A stretch of DNA of 46,172 nt from an uncultured Collinsella sp. GTDB taxonomy: Bacteria; Actinomycetota; Coriobacteriia; Coriobacteriales; Coriobacteriaceae. The stretch lies in assembly GCA_902479075.1 (NCBI GenBank), contig CABSNK010000018.1, positions 1 to 46,172 on the forward strand, written 5' to 3'. Below are positions 1 through 7,711 of the stretch, piece after piece. Numbering within the stretch: position 1 is the stretch's first letter; each line of letters starts with the position of its first letter. The notes beneath the pieces were generated by a model, which saw nothing but the letters and a program-made list of their open reading frames with translations, did not search any database and was not told the DNA's origin. A program made the position numbers and the translations under genes.

Positions 1-23
1 CCGAGCCGCCATTGGGAATGTAG

Positions 24-56
24 AAGGGGGAGGCCTCGCGGCCTCCCCCTTTTTTC
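24..56 (+). terminator. Intrinsic terminator of an upstream gene
   Basis: A perfect 12-bp stem (24-35 with 40-51) and a TCGC loop are followed by a run of T. Just upstream, bases 3-23 can be read as a codon tail EPPLGM ending in TAG at 21-23, which may be the last codons of the preceding gene. In related actinobacteria rpsA often precedes coaE, but seven codons are too few to identify it. Confidence 0.85.
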
Positions 57-122
57 GTTTGATAGAGAGCTGTAATACAAGAACTCGCCTTCGTTTAGCT
101 TGTCTTACTGTTTGGCTGTATT

Positions 123-153
123 TTGAGTCCTTCTTTTGTATTTGCGCGATAAT
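123..153 (+). promoter_or_regulatory. Possible coaE promoter
   Basis: TTGAGT (123-128) and GATAAT (148-153) could be -35 and -10 boxes, but the 19-base spacer is long. They lie in the AT-rich 120-base gap between the terminator and coaE. Weak call. Confidence 0.3.
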
Positions 154-181
154 AACTCCCATTGGCGTTAGGGAGGACTTG

Positions 182-823
182 ATGTTTACCGTATTTGTCT
201 TGGGCAATATTGCTTCGGGTAAGTCGACTGCCTGCCGCTATTTCGAATCTCGTGGCGCTATGCTAATCGATCTGGATGAGCTTGCAAAATCGCTGTATGT
301 GCCGGGCTCTGATATCGTCAATGCACTCGCGGATGAATTCGGTTGGGACATTTTGGATGAGGATGGCGGCGTTCGTCGCAGCATCCTCGCTTCTCGAGCT
401 TTTGCTTCTCCTGATTCGGTCGCGCGGCTCAATGGCATTGTGCATCCCGTTCTCATTGAACAGCTTTCGCTTAGGATTCTCGATCCGGTTTGCTGCACGG
501 TTTCATCTCCCCGTTATCCCTTTGCGGTGGTCGAGGTTTCTGCTCCGACTGGTTTTGAGGATGCATTTGGCTTTGCTGATGAAATTCTGGTCATCAGCGC
601 CCCTTTGTCAGTTCGTCGCGAGCGCGCTATTCAACGTGGCATGGAGCCATCTGATTTCGATGCCCGTTCTGCTTGTCAGCCCGATGAGTCTGCGCTGTGC
701 AATCTCGCTACAACGGTGATTGATAATGCCTCAGGCGATAATTCGCTCTTTGAGCAGCTTGACTCATGGCTTGTATGCCATGGGTTTATAGACACTGCGG
801 ATAAGGAGGATGCCGATGCCTAA
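182..823 (+). CDS. coaE: Dephospho-CoA kinase
   Basis: This enzyme phosphorylates the 3'-hydroxyl of dephospho-CoA with ATP, the last step of coenzyme A synthesis in the cytoplasm. The 213-residue protein has an N-terminal P-loop GNIASGKST (residues 8-16), a conserved HPVL segment in the acceptor-binding part, and a C-terminal stretch ending in a VIDN-type motif, as in the family (about 200 residues). The ATG at 182 is preceded by GGGAGGAC at a good distance and begins directly before the P-loop strand, so a longer reading from 59 is rejected. The end overlaps the next gene by 8 bases, suggesting translational coupling with the transglycosylase. Confidence 0.92.
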   Translation: MFTVFVLGNIASGKSTACRYFESRGAMLIDLDELAKSLYVPGSDIVNALADEFGWDILDEDGGVRRSILASRAFASPDSVARLNGIVHPVLIEQLSLRILDPVCCTVSSPRYPFAVVEVSAPTGFEDAFGFADEILVISAPLSVRRERAIQRGMEPSDFDARSACQPDESALCNLATTVIDNASGDNSLFEQLDSWLVCHGFIDTADKEDADA

Positions 824-1397
824 GACACGTTTCTTTGCGTGGTATCGCGTGGCGCCACTTGCCGTTGTGTTCGTATTCGGCCTTATTTCGCTCGTCTACT
901 CGTATGCTCCTGCCGCCTTCTTTAAGCCTTTGTATCCGATTGACTACGAGGCGTATGTAAAGCAATCGAGCATTTCGCACAATCTTGATCCGTATCTGGT
1001 GTGTGCTGTTATAAAGTCTGAATCGAATTGGGATCCCGAGGCTGAGTCGACTCAAGGCGCTCGGGGATTGATGCAGCTGATGCCTGAGACTGCCCAGGAT
1101 ATGATTGCCTTGGGTCTTGTCGATGGTAGTGAGTATTCAGCCGACAACCTTAACGATCTCGCTACGAACATCGAGTTTGGCTGTGCGTATTTTTCGTATC
1201 TTCTAACGTATTTTAACGGGTCGACGGACAGCGCTATTGCTGCATATAACGCCGGCATGGGTAATGTGGACGGTTGGGCGCAGCAGGACACATCGCTTCA
1301 CAACGCGATCACCTTTCCCGAGACGCAGGCTTATCTGATTCGCGTCAATAATGCCTGGGTTCGCTATAAGACTCTCTATCCTGATCGGTTCGTATAG
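816..1397 (+). CDS. Membrane-anchored SLT-family lytic transglycosylase
   Basis: Predicted to cleave the MurNAc-GlcNAc bond of peptidoglycan with formation of 1,6-anhydroMurNAc. The 193-residue protein has one N-terminal membrane segment (about residues 12-30, signal anchor) and then a Slt70-type catalytic domain. That domain shows the catalytic glutamate in KSESNW (Glu69), followed by GARGLMQLMP and AYNAGMGNV, all SLT signatures. The start at 816 is chosen because AAGGAGGA (803-810) sits 5-6 bases upstream, whereas the ATG at 810 overlaps that site. The gene is coupled to coaE and has no obvious accessory binding domain, so it is a minimal extracytoplasmic transglycosylase. Confidence 0.88.
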   Translation: MPKTRFFAWYRVAPLAVVFVFGLISLVYSYAPAAFFKPLYPIDYEAYVKQSSISHNLDPYLVCAVIKSESNWDPEAESTQGARGLMQLMPETAQDMIALGLVDGSEYSADNLNDLATNIEFGCAYFSYLLTYFNGSTDSAIAAYNAGMGNVDGWAQQDTSLHNAITFPETQAYLIRVNNAWVRYKTLYPDRFV

Positions 1398-1417
1398 GAC
1401 TAAGCCCACCGCCTGCG

Positions 1418-1423
1418 TATACT
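1418..1423 (+). promoter_or_regulatory. Possible -10 box of uvrB
   Basis: TATACT lies 26 bases before the uvrB start. No convincing -35 box is visible 16-18 bases upstream, and no LexA-like palindrome is seen here. Confidence 0.4.
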
Positions 1424-1448
1424 GCAGATGTATGAGTTAGGAGTATCC

Positions 1449-3689
1449 ATGGCGGAATTTGAAGTAGAACGCGTTGGCGGTGAACTTAAGCGCTTTGGCG
1501 TTGAGGGCGCTGAGGTGCCGTTTGAAGTCGTTTCTCCCTATGAGCCTGCCGGTTCCCAGCCCAAGGCCATTGAGTCGCTTGTGCAGGGTGTGAGGGACGG
1601 AGACCGCTATCAGGTTTTGCTGGGTGTGACTGGTTCGGGCAAGACATTCACGATGGCAAAGACTATTGAGGCCCTGGGAAAGCCGACGCTGGTCATGGCT
1701 CCGAATAAAACGCTCGCCGCTCAGCTTGCAAGCGAGCTCAAAGAGTTCTTTCCCAATAATGCTGTGGTCTACTTCGTCTCGTATTACGACTACTATCAGC
1801 CCGAGGCGTATGTGCCGCAAAGCGATACATATATCGAGAAAGACTCCTCGATTAACGAAGAGGTCGAGATGCTGCGCCATCAGGCGACCGCGTCACTGCT
1901 CTCTCGACGCGATGTAATCGTTGTCGCATCGGTCTCGTGTATCTATGGCATTGGCTCTCCTGAGGACTATGCGGGTCTGGCTCCAAACGTCGACAAGAAG
2001 GTGCCGCTCGAGCGCGATGACTTTATCCATGCACTTATCGACATTCAATATGACCGCAATGACTATGACCTGGCACGCGGCACGTTCCGCGTGCGCGGCG
2101 ATGTTGTCGACGTGTATCCGCCTTATGCCGAGCATCCGTTGCGGTTTGAGTTCTTTGGCGACGAGGTCGAGCTGATTGCCGAGATCGATGAGGTCACCGG
2201 TGAGATGCTTCGTGAGTACGAGGCCATCCCCGTATGGCCGGCATCGCACTACGTGACCGAGAAGCCGAAGGTCAAGGCGGCTCTGAAATCGATCAGCGAA
2301 GAGTGCGAGAAGCGCGTGGCGGAGCTCAAGGCGACCGACAAGTTGCTCGAGGCGCAGCGTTTGCAGCAGCGCACCGATTATGATCTTGAGATGCTCGAGA
2401 CGATGGGCTTTTGCAACGGCATCGAGAACTACTCGCGTCATCTGGACGGTCGCAAGCCGGGTGAGCCGCCGTTTACCCTAATCGATTACTTTCCCAAGGA
2501 TATGCTCTGCATCATCGACGAGAGTCATGTGACGGTGCCGCAGATCCGCGGCATGCACGAAGGCGACCGCTCGCGTAAGGTGACGCTGGTGGAGCATGGT
2601 TTTCGTCTGCCTTCGGCACTCGATAACCGCCCGCTTCGTTTTGATGAGTTTGAGGCGAGGATTCCCCAGTTCATCTACGTTTCGGCCACGCCGGGCGACT
2701 ATGAGCTGCGGGTTAGCCAAAACGACGTTGAGCAGATTATTCGTCCGACCGGTCTGCTCGACCCCAAGATCGACGTTCGTCCGGTTCGTGGGCAGATTGA
2801 CGATCTTGAGGACGAGATTTGCGAGCGCGTGGCGCGCAAGGAGCGCGTGCTGGTGACCACGCTCACCAAGCGCATGGCCGAGGACCTGACCGACCATCTG
2901 CTTGATGCTGGCATTAAGGTCAATTACATGCACTCCGATACGGCGACGATGGACCGTGTCGAGATCCTGCGAACGCTGCGCGAGGGAAAGATCGATGTTC
3001 TCGTTGGCATCAACCTGCTCCGCGAGGGTCTAGACCTTCCTGAGGTCTCGCTGGTGGCAATTCTCGACGCTGACAAGGAAGGCTTCTTGCGCAATCGCCG
3101 TTCGTTGATTCAGACGATTGGCCGTGCGGCCCGTAATGCCGACGGCGAGGTCATCATGTATGCAGACGTTGTGACCGATTCGATGAAAGAAGCCATCGAG
3201 GAGACGCAGCGCCGTCGCGAGATTCAGATGGCATATAACGAAGAGCATGGCATTGTTCCCAAGACGGTCCGCAAGGCCATTAACGACATTTCGAGCTTTA
3301 TTGCCGAGGCCGAAAAGACTGTGGGCTCGAGGGGACGCTCGAGAGGCGATTCGCTGGGTCACGGTGCGTTCTATACGCCTGACGAAAACGGCGAGGGCGC
3401 CGCGCCGGAGACGGTGGCGCCCGAGCAGACACTTGCGGAGCAGTTGGAAGAACTGCCGCATGACGAGCTTGTGCGGATCGTCGAAACCATGGAAGAGGAT
3501 ATGCGCAACGCTTCTGCCGCCATGGACTTTGAGGAGGCGGCGCGCCTGCGCGATGCTGTCGTTCAGATTCGGGCGATGCTCGAGGGTGCGACTGAGGACG
3601 AGACGATTGAGCGCTTGCGCTCGCAGGCCCGCAAAGGCTCTACGTTCGCTTCGGGCAGAAAACGCCAGGGTGCGCGGTTTAAGAAATAA
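1449..3689 (+). CDS. uvrB: UvrABC excinuclease subunit B
   Basis: UvrB is the damage-verifying helicase-like subunit of nucleotide excision repair; it is loaded by UvrA and then recruits UvrC. In this 746-residue protein the Walker A motif GVTGSGKT is at 59-66. The beta-hairpin that inserts at lesions begins with SYYDYYQPEAYVPQSDTY (about 111-128). Later come helicase motifs such as SATPGDYE and QTIGRAARN, and a C-terminal UVR motif with FEEAARLRD. It is longer than typical UvrB (about 660-670) because of a charged, low-complexity linker before the UVR motif. The ATG at 1449 follows TTAGGAG; an upstream in-frame ATG at 1428 falls around the expected transcript start. Confidence 0.97.
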   Translation: MAEFEVERVGGELKRFGVEGAEVPFEVVSPYEPAGSQPKAIESLVQGVRDGDRYQVLLGVTGSGKTFTMAKTIEALGKPTLVMAPNKTLAAQLASELKEFFPNNAVVYFVSYYDYYQPEAYVPQSDTYIEKDSSINEEVEMLRHQATASLLSRRDVIVVASVSCIYGIGSPEDYAGLAPNVDKKVPLERDDFIHALIDIQYDRNDYDLARGTFRVRGDVVDVYPPYAEHPLRFEFFGDEVELIAEIDEVTGEMLREYEAIPVWPASHYVTEKPKVKAALKSISEECEKRVAELKATDKLLEAQRLQQRTDYDLEMLETMGFCNGIENYSRHLDGRKPGEPPFTLIDYFPKDMLCIIDESHVTVPQIRGMHEGDRSRKVTLVEHGFRLPSALDNRPLRFDEFEARIPQFIYVSATPGDYELRVSQNDVEQIIRPTGLLDPKIDVRPVRGQIDDLEDEICERVARKERVLVTTLTKRMAEDLTDHLLDAGIKVNYMHSDTATMDRVEILRTLREGKIDVLVGINLLREGLDLPEVSLVAILDADKEGFLRNRRSLIQTIGRAARNADGEVIMYADVVTDSMKEAIEETQRRREIQMAYNEEHGIVPKTVRKAINDISSFIAEAEKTVGSRGRSRGDSLGHGAFYTPDENGEGAAPETVAPEQTLAEQLEELPHDELVRIVETMEEDMRNASAAMDFEEAARLRDAVVQIRAMLEGATEDETIERLRSQARKGSTFASGRKRQGARFKK

Positions 3690-3690
3690 A

Positions 3691-3738
3691 AGCACTGCCC
3701 CCGAGCTTCTCGCGGAGTTCGGGGGCAGTGCTATTTAG
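3691..3738. terminator. Bidirectional terminator between uvrB and the FAD oxidoreductase
   Basis: A perfect 14-bp stem (3691-3704 with 3719-3732) is flanked by AAGAAATAAA on the left and TATTTAG on the right. It can stop uvrB transcripts and the converging minus-strand transcripts; the U-tract is stronger on the minus strand. Confidence 0.85.
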
Positions 3739-3742
3739 TGGA

Positions 3743-5383
3743 CTAGAGATCAGCAATGAGGGCTTTGGCGCAACGGATGCCGTCGGTGGCGGCACTCATG
3801 ATGCCACCGGCATATCCGGCACCCTCGCCGCAAGGGTAAAGGCCCGGAGTCGACACGGCGTGGCATGTTCGATCGCGGGTGACGGTGACCGGGGAGCTCG
3901 AACGCGTCTCCACGCCAGTGAGGACCGCATCGGGGCGGTCATAGCCACGCAGTTTCTTACCGAGCAGGGGAATTCCCAAACGAAGCGATTCGACGATATG
4001 CTGCGGGAGGGCATCGTCGATCGCCGTCCAGGTCACGCCAAGTGGATAGGTTGGTTTTACCTTTCCGGGTGCCGTGCTGGCGCGTTTGGCAAGGAAATCT
4101 CCGACGAGCTGTGCCGGCGCGTTCCAGTTAGAGCCACCCAGGCGATAGGCGGTTCGCTCGCAGGCGCGCTGGAGCTCAATGCCTGCGAGCGGATCATCGC
4201 TGGGAAGGTCGTCAGGTGTGACGTTAACGAGTAGGGCGGCATTTGCGTTGCGCCCGTCGCGAGCATTGAGGCTGGCACCGTTGACGCACAGATGGCCCTG
4301 CTCGGAAGAAGCCGCGACAACCTGTCCGCCGGGGCACATACAAAACGAGAACACGCTGCGCCCGTTGGGGAGATGGGCGACAAGCTTGTAGGGGGCTGCT
4401 CCGAGTGCCGAGTGCCCCGCCGAGGGGCCATATTGGGCACGGTCGATGTCGCGCTGTGGATGCTCGATGCGCACACCCATGGCAAAGGTCTTTTGCGCGA
4501 GGGCAACATCATGGGTTTTGAGAACCTCGAATACGTCGCGGGCAGAATGACCGCAAGCAAGGATGAGATGCTTTGTGTTGATTGACTCGCTTGTCGCGTC
4601 GTGGGACGACTGGATGTCGATACCGACAATGGCGCCAGATGTGTCAGTGTGAATGTCAACGAGTTTCGTTCGATAGCGAACGGTTCCTCCGAGCTGTTCA
4701 ATGCGCTGGGAGATGCTGGTAACGACGGCGGGGAGGATGTCGGAGCCAATATGCGGTTTTGCATCCCATAGAATATCGCGGGGAGCGCCCGCTTCGACGA
4801 AGGTCTCGAGGATAAGGCGATGGGCGGGATTTTTGGTTCCCGTATTGAGCTTGCCGTCCGAGAAGGTCCCCGCGCCGCCCAGACCAAACTGGATATTGCT
4901 CTCGGGGTCGAGGATGCGCTCCTTTAGAAAGAGGTCGATCGCATGTGAGCGGCGAAATGCCGGGTCGCCGCGCTCGATGAGCAAGGGCTTAAGACCCGCT
5001 TCGGCGAGCGTAAGCGCAGCGAAAAGGCCGGCGCAGCCGGCACCGACAACGACAGGGCGTTCTTGAGGTGCGTCGGAGACGGGGGAGGGGAATGAAGGTT
5101 CATCGTCTTCTATCGCGCGTACACGCGAGCGGTCACGCTCGGCAACGCTGTCGACCGCTTCTCGCTCGAGGTGGGGACTAGTCAGCTCAACACGAAAGCT
5201 CAGGATAAAATGGACGTCTCGTTTTTTGCGAGCGTCGATTGACTTTCGGTGGAGCTCGATGGACTTGATCTCGGAGTCCTTGCAACGTAGGACGCGCTTG
5301 GCGACTCGCTTGCCAACAATGAGACAGGCATTCTCATCGCCGGCTTCATCGAGCGACGCGTTGACTTGGGTGATTTCGATCAT
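3743..5383 (-). CDS. FAD-dependent oxidoreductase of the COG2509 type
   Basis: An uncharacterised FAD-dependent dehydrogenase; its substrate cannot be named from sequence. The 546-residue protein has an N-terminal region of about 105 residues that is common in this family. It is followed by a Rossmann dinucleotide-binding motif VVVGAGCAGLFAA (about 111-123), then the family segment GLGGAGTFSDGKLNTGTKNP, and a C-terminal FAD-closing motif LYPCGEGAGYAGGIMSAATDG. The ATG at 5383 has AAGGAG seven bases upstream; a longer frame extending into the neighbouring gene is rejected. It follows another FAD enzyme on the same strand with a possible weak terminator between. Confidence 0.82.
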   Translation of the reverse strand: MIEITQVNASLDEAGDENACLIVGKRVAKRVLRCKDSEIKSIELHRKSIDARKKRDVHFILSFRVELTSPHLEREAVDSVAERDRSRVRAIEDDEPSFPSPVSDAPQERPVVVGAGCAGLFAALTLAEAGLKPLLIERGDPAFRRSHAIDLFLKERILDPESNIQFGLGGAGTFSDGKLNTGTKNPAHRLILETFVEAGAPRDILWDAKPHIGSDILPAVVTSISQRIEQLGGTVRYRTKLVDIHTDTSGAIVGIDIQSSHDATSESINTKHLILACGHSARDVFEVLKTHDVALAQKTFAMGVRIEHPQRDIDRAQYGPSAGHSALGAAPYKLVAHLPNGRSVFSFCMCPGGQVVAASSEQGHLCVNGASLNARDGRNANAALLVNVTPDDLPSDDPLAGIELQRACERTAYRLGGSNWNAPAQLVGDFLAKRASTAPGKVKPTYPLGVTWTAIDDALPQHIVESLRLGIPLLGKKLRGYDRPDAVLTGVETRSSSPVTVTRDRTCHAVSTPGLYPCGEGAGYAGGIMSAATDGIRCAKALIADL

Positions 5384-5399
5384 CGAGGTCTCCTTAGAG

Positions 5400-5433
5400 G
5401 CAAGAAAGAGGCCGTCCGGTATCCCAGACGGCC
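5400..5433 (-). terminator. Possible weak terminator between the two FAD oxidoreductases
   Basis: On the minus strand GGCCGTC (5433-5427) pairs with GACGGCC (5416-5410), followed by TCTTTCTTG. It lies just upstream of the ribosome-binding site of the downstream gene, so it may reduce rather than stop read-through. Confidence 0.5.
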
Positions 5434-5463
5434 CGAATGCGTTTTTGATTATAGACTGCGCGG

Positions 5464-6735
5464 CTACAGGCTGCTTGCAGCGCGAATACCCGAGATCCAG
5501 GCCCACGCAAGGTTAAAGCCTCCGCAATCGGCGTCGATGTCGAGCGCTTCTCCGCAGACGTAAAGCGGGGCGCCTGTGGTGCTGTTCACGTAAAGATTGG
5601 GTGTCGAGACGCACTCGATAGATATGCCGCCACGCGTGACCTGTGCTGAGCGCTCCTCTGCCGTCCCTTCGACGGACAGTTTAAAGTGCTTGAGGATTGA
5701 GACCAGGTGGATGACATCGCGCGAGCCGGGATGGCACCGCTCGAATGCCGTACAGACGACGTGTGAGAGCTGCGGGGCGAGCATGCCGTCAAGCCAGTGG
5801 GAGTTTCGGGGCGAAAAATCGCCGAGCACGTTGACACGCTGCTCGAGCGTATCGAGCAGCTCATCTTTGGAGAAATCTGGAAAGAAGTCGATCAGAACAG
5901 TGTCGCCCTGGTTGATACGGCGAGAGAGATTGAAGGCGGCGACGCCTGAGATGCCGAAGGCACGGAACAGCACTTCGCCATCTTCTCGCCAGAGCTCTTC
6001 GTGGCTGCGCGAGAGCGTTAAGCGGGCTCGGACGCGCAGACCATCCAGAGTTCCGAGTGCCGTCCGGTCGCCGACGACTGATGCCGATACGGGGCACAGG
6101 ACGGGGCGCAGGGGCGTCAAGGGAAGGCTAAACACCTCGGCGATGCCGGTGGGGTTGCCGCCCGTAGCGATAACCACGGCCCTTGCCTGCAGGGCATCGC
6201 TCGTGCGAGGAGTATCGGCTAACGCCTTTCGAAGCGAACGGAGGTCCGTCTTTCGGTCGCCGTGCTTTTTGGGTTTGAGTACATGAGCGGGACGGTCGAT
6301 CTGAAGCGTCCAGCCTTCGGAAGCCTTATGAGCCGCAATGACGTTAGTTCCGCAGAGTAGGGTGATGCCCAAACGCTCGCATGCATTGAGGAGTGCATCG
6401 CGAACCGACTCGGCGCGAAGGGAGCGCGGGTATAGGCGGCCTTCCTCACGGATCGTCATGATGCCCAGCGAGGAGAAAAAACTCTCGAGATCTTGCTCGG
6501 GTTGGGGGCCCATGATGGATTCGACAAAGGCGGGGCGGTTATATCGCCGAATGTTGATGGATTCGTTTGAGAGGTTGCAGCGGCCGTTTCCGGTTGCGAG
6601 CAGCTTGAGACCGCAGGCGACGTCGCGCTCGACGACGCAGACCCTTTTGTCGACACGCGCCGCCGTAATGGCGGCGGCGAGGCCCGAGGCCCCGCCGCCG
6701 ATCACCAAGACGTCATAGAAGGCGCTTGCGTTCAC
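5464..6735 (-). CDS. HI0933/YhiN-family NAD(P)/FAD-dependent oxidoreductase
   Basis: A flavoprotein of the HI0933-like family (also annotated as aminoacetone-oxidase-type or BaiN-like). Family members have been linked to varied reductive reactions, but the substrate here is unknown. The 423-residue protein has the FAD-binding start VLVIGGGASGLAAA (glycines at 13-18) and the diagnostic GLKLLATGNGRCNLSN (about 42-57). It ends with a FAD-closing motif YVCGEALDIDADCGGFNLAWAW. The start codon is GTG and it immediately abuts the stop of the upstream mrp gene, so the two are probably translated from one transcript. Length is typical for the family (about 400-420). Confidence 0.85.
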   Translation of the reverse strand: MNASAFYDVLVIGGGASGLAAAITAARVDKRVCVVERDVACGLKLLATGNGRCNLSNESINIRRYNRPAFVESIMGPQPEQDLESFFSSLGIMTIREEGRLYPRSLRAESVRDALLNACERLGITLLCGTNVIAAHKASEGWTLQIDRPAHVLKPKKHGDRKTDLRSLRKALADTPRTSDALQARAVVIATGGNPTGIAEVFSLPLTPLRPVLCPVSASVVGDRTALGTLDGLRVRARLTLSRSHEELWREDGEVLFRAFGISGVAAFNLSRRINQGDTVLIDFFPDFSKDELLDTLEQRVNVLGDFSPRNSHWLDGMLAPQLSHVVCTAFERCHPGSRDVIHLVSILKHFKLSVEGTAEERSAQVTRGGISIECVSTPNLYVNSTTGAPLYVCGEALDIDADCGGFNLAWAWISGIRAASSL

Positions 6736-7566
6736 TTAGGCCTCGTCTGTCTTGTGCGGGGCGATGGCCTCAACGGCGGAGACGGCCTTGGGCAGCATGT
6801 CATCGGGCAGTGCGGTCTCGACTTCACCCTTATCGCAGGCCTCGGCGAGTGACGGATTGATGGGAAGCTGACCCAAGATGTCGAGGTTGTAGCGCTCGGC
6901 GACTTCGGGGAGCTTGCTCTTACCAAAGACCTCGATCTTCTTGCCGCAGTCGGGGCACTCGATATAGCTCATGTTCTCGACAATGCCCAGAATAGGGACG
7001 TTCATCTTCTCGGCCATGTTGACTGCCTTGGCGACGATCATCGAGACCAAGTCTTGCGGGCTCGTGACGATGACGATGCCATCGACGGGCAGCGATTGGA
7101 AAACGGTGAGCGCGACGTCACCCGTTCCCGGAGGCATATCGACCAGCAGGTAGTCGATGGGGCCCCACGAGGTCTCGCTCCAGAATTGCCTGATGGCGCC
7201 CGCGATAACCGGGCCACGCCAAAGGACGGGATCGGTTTCGTTTTGGAGCAACAGGTTGGAGCTCATGACCTTGACGCCGTGCTCGGAGATCTCGGGCAGC
7301 ATGAGGTTGCCGAGGGCATGGACATGGCGTCCGCTCATGCCGAACATTTTGGGGATGGAGGGGCCGGTGATGTCGGCGTCGAGAATGCCAACCTTGTTGC
7401 CGCGGCGGGCGAGCTCGGTTGCGATGGCGCCCGTCACAAACGACTTGCCGACGCCTCCCTTGCCGGAAAGCACAGCGATAACGCGCTTGACCTCCGACAG
7501 CGTATTCTCTTCAAATTGCGACGGCGTTGATTGTCCGCCGGCTGCTTGTGCGTGCTCGCAACCCAT
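6736..7566 (-). CDS. mrp: Mrp/NBP35-family Fe-S cluster scaffold ATPase
   Basis: Mrp-type P-loop ATPases bind a 4Fe-4S cluster at the dimer interface and deliver it to apoproteins in the cytoplasm. The 276-residue protein has the deviant Walker A GKGGVGKS (35-42), the switch segment DADITGPSIPKMFG, LVDMPPGTGD, and the cluster-binding pair Cys204-Pro-Asp-Cys207. The ATG at 7566 is preceded by AAGGAG six bases upstream. The N-terminus is short and has a single early cysteine (Cys3). It is the first gene of a two-gene unit with the downstream HI0933-type flavoprotein. Confidence 0.9.
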   Translation of the reverse strand: MGCEHAQAAGGQSTPSQFEENTLSEVKRVIAVLSGKGGVGKSFVTGAIATELARRGNKVGILDADITGPSIPKMFGMSGRHVHALGNLMLPEISEHGVKVMSSNLLLQNETDPVLWRGPVIAGAIRQFWSETSWGPIDYLLVDMPPGTGDVALTVFQSLPVDGIVIVTSPQDLVSMIVAKAVNMAEKMNVPILGIVENMSYIECPDCGKKIEVFGKSKLPEVAERYNLDILGQLPINPSLAEACDKGEVETALPDDMLPKAVSAVEAIAPHKTDEA

Positions 7567-7621
7567 GTATGACTCCTTTGTATATGTTGGGGCCGGGGCC
7601 CCGCGATGTGACACGAGCGTC

Positions 7622-7651
7622 ATTGTACCCTCGTTTGCGAGCGGGAGTCAT
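7622..7651 (-). promoter_or_regulatory. Putative mrp promoter
   Basis: On the minus strand ATGACT (7651-7646) and TACAAT (7627-7622) are separated by 18 bases, giving an expected transcript start about 45 bases before the mrp ATG. Confidence 0.45.
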
Positions 7652-7711
7652 TTGCGATGCATTTGGGCCGAGCGTGCTTGCAATACGATGGGTCCAAGCG
7701 AATGGGCGGGC

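Noticed and set aside
3..23. Seven codons ending in TAG before the first terminator, possibly the end of rpsA or another gene
   Set aside because: Too short to identify or to call as a gene; mentioned under the terminator.
59..181. Upstream extension of coaE by 41 codons
   Set aside because: The extension lacks a ribosome site and family similarity; the ATG at 182 has GGGAGGAC and starts just before the P-loop.
3695..3728. Third copy of the 42-kb box motif in the uvrB terminator loop (CTCGCGGAGT)
   Set aside because: Only a partial match to box B, with no box A and no nested stems; likely chance.
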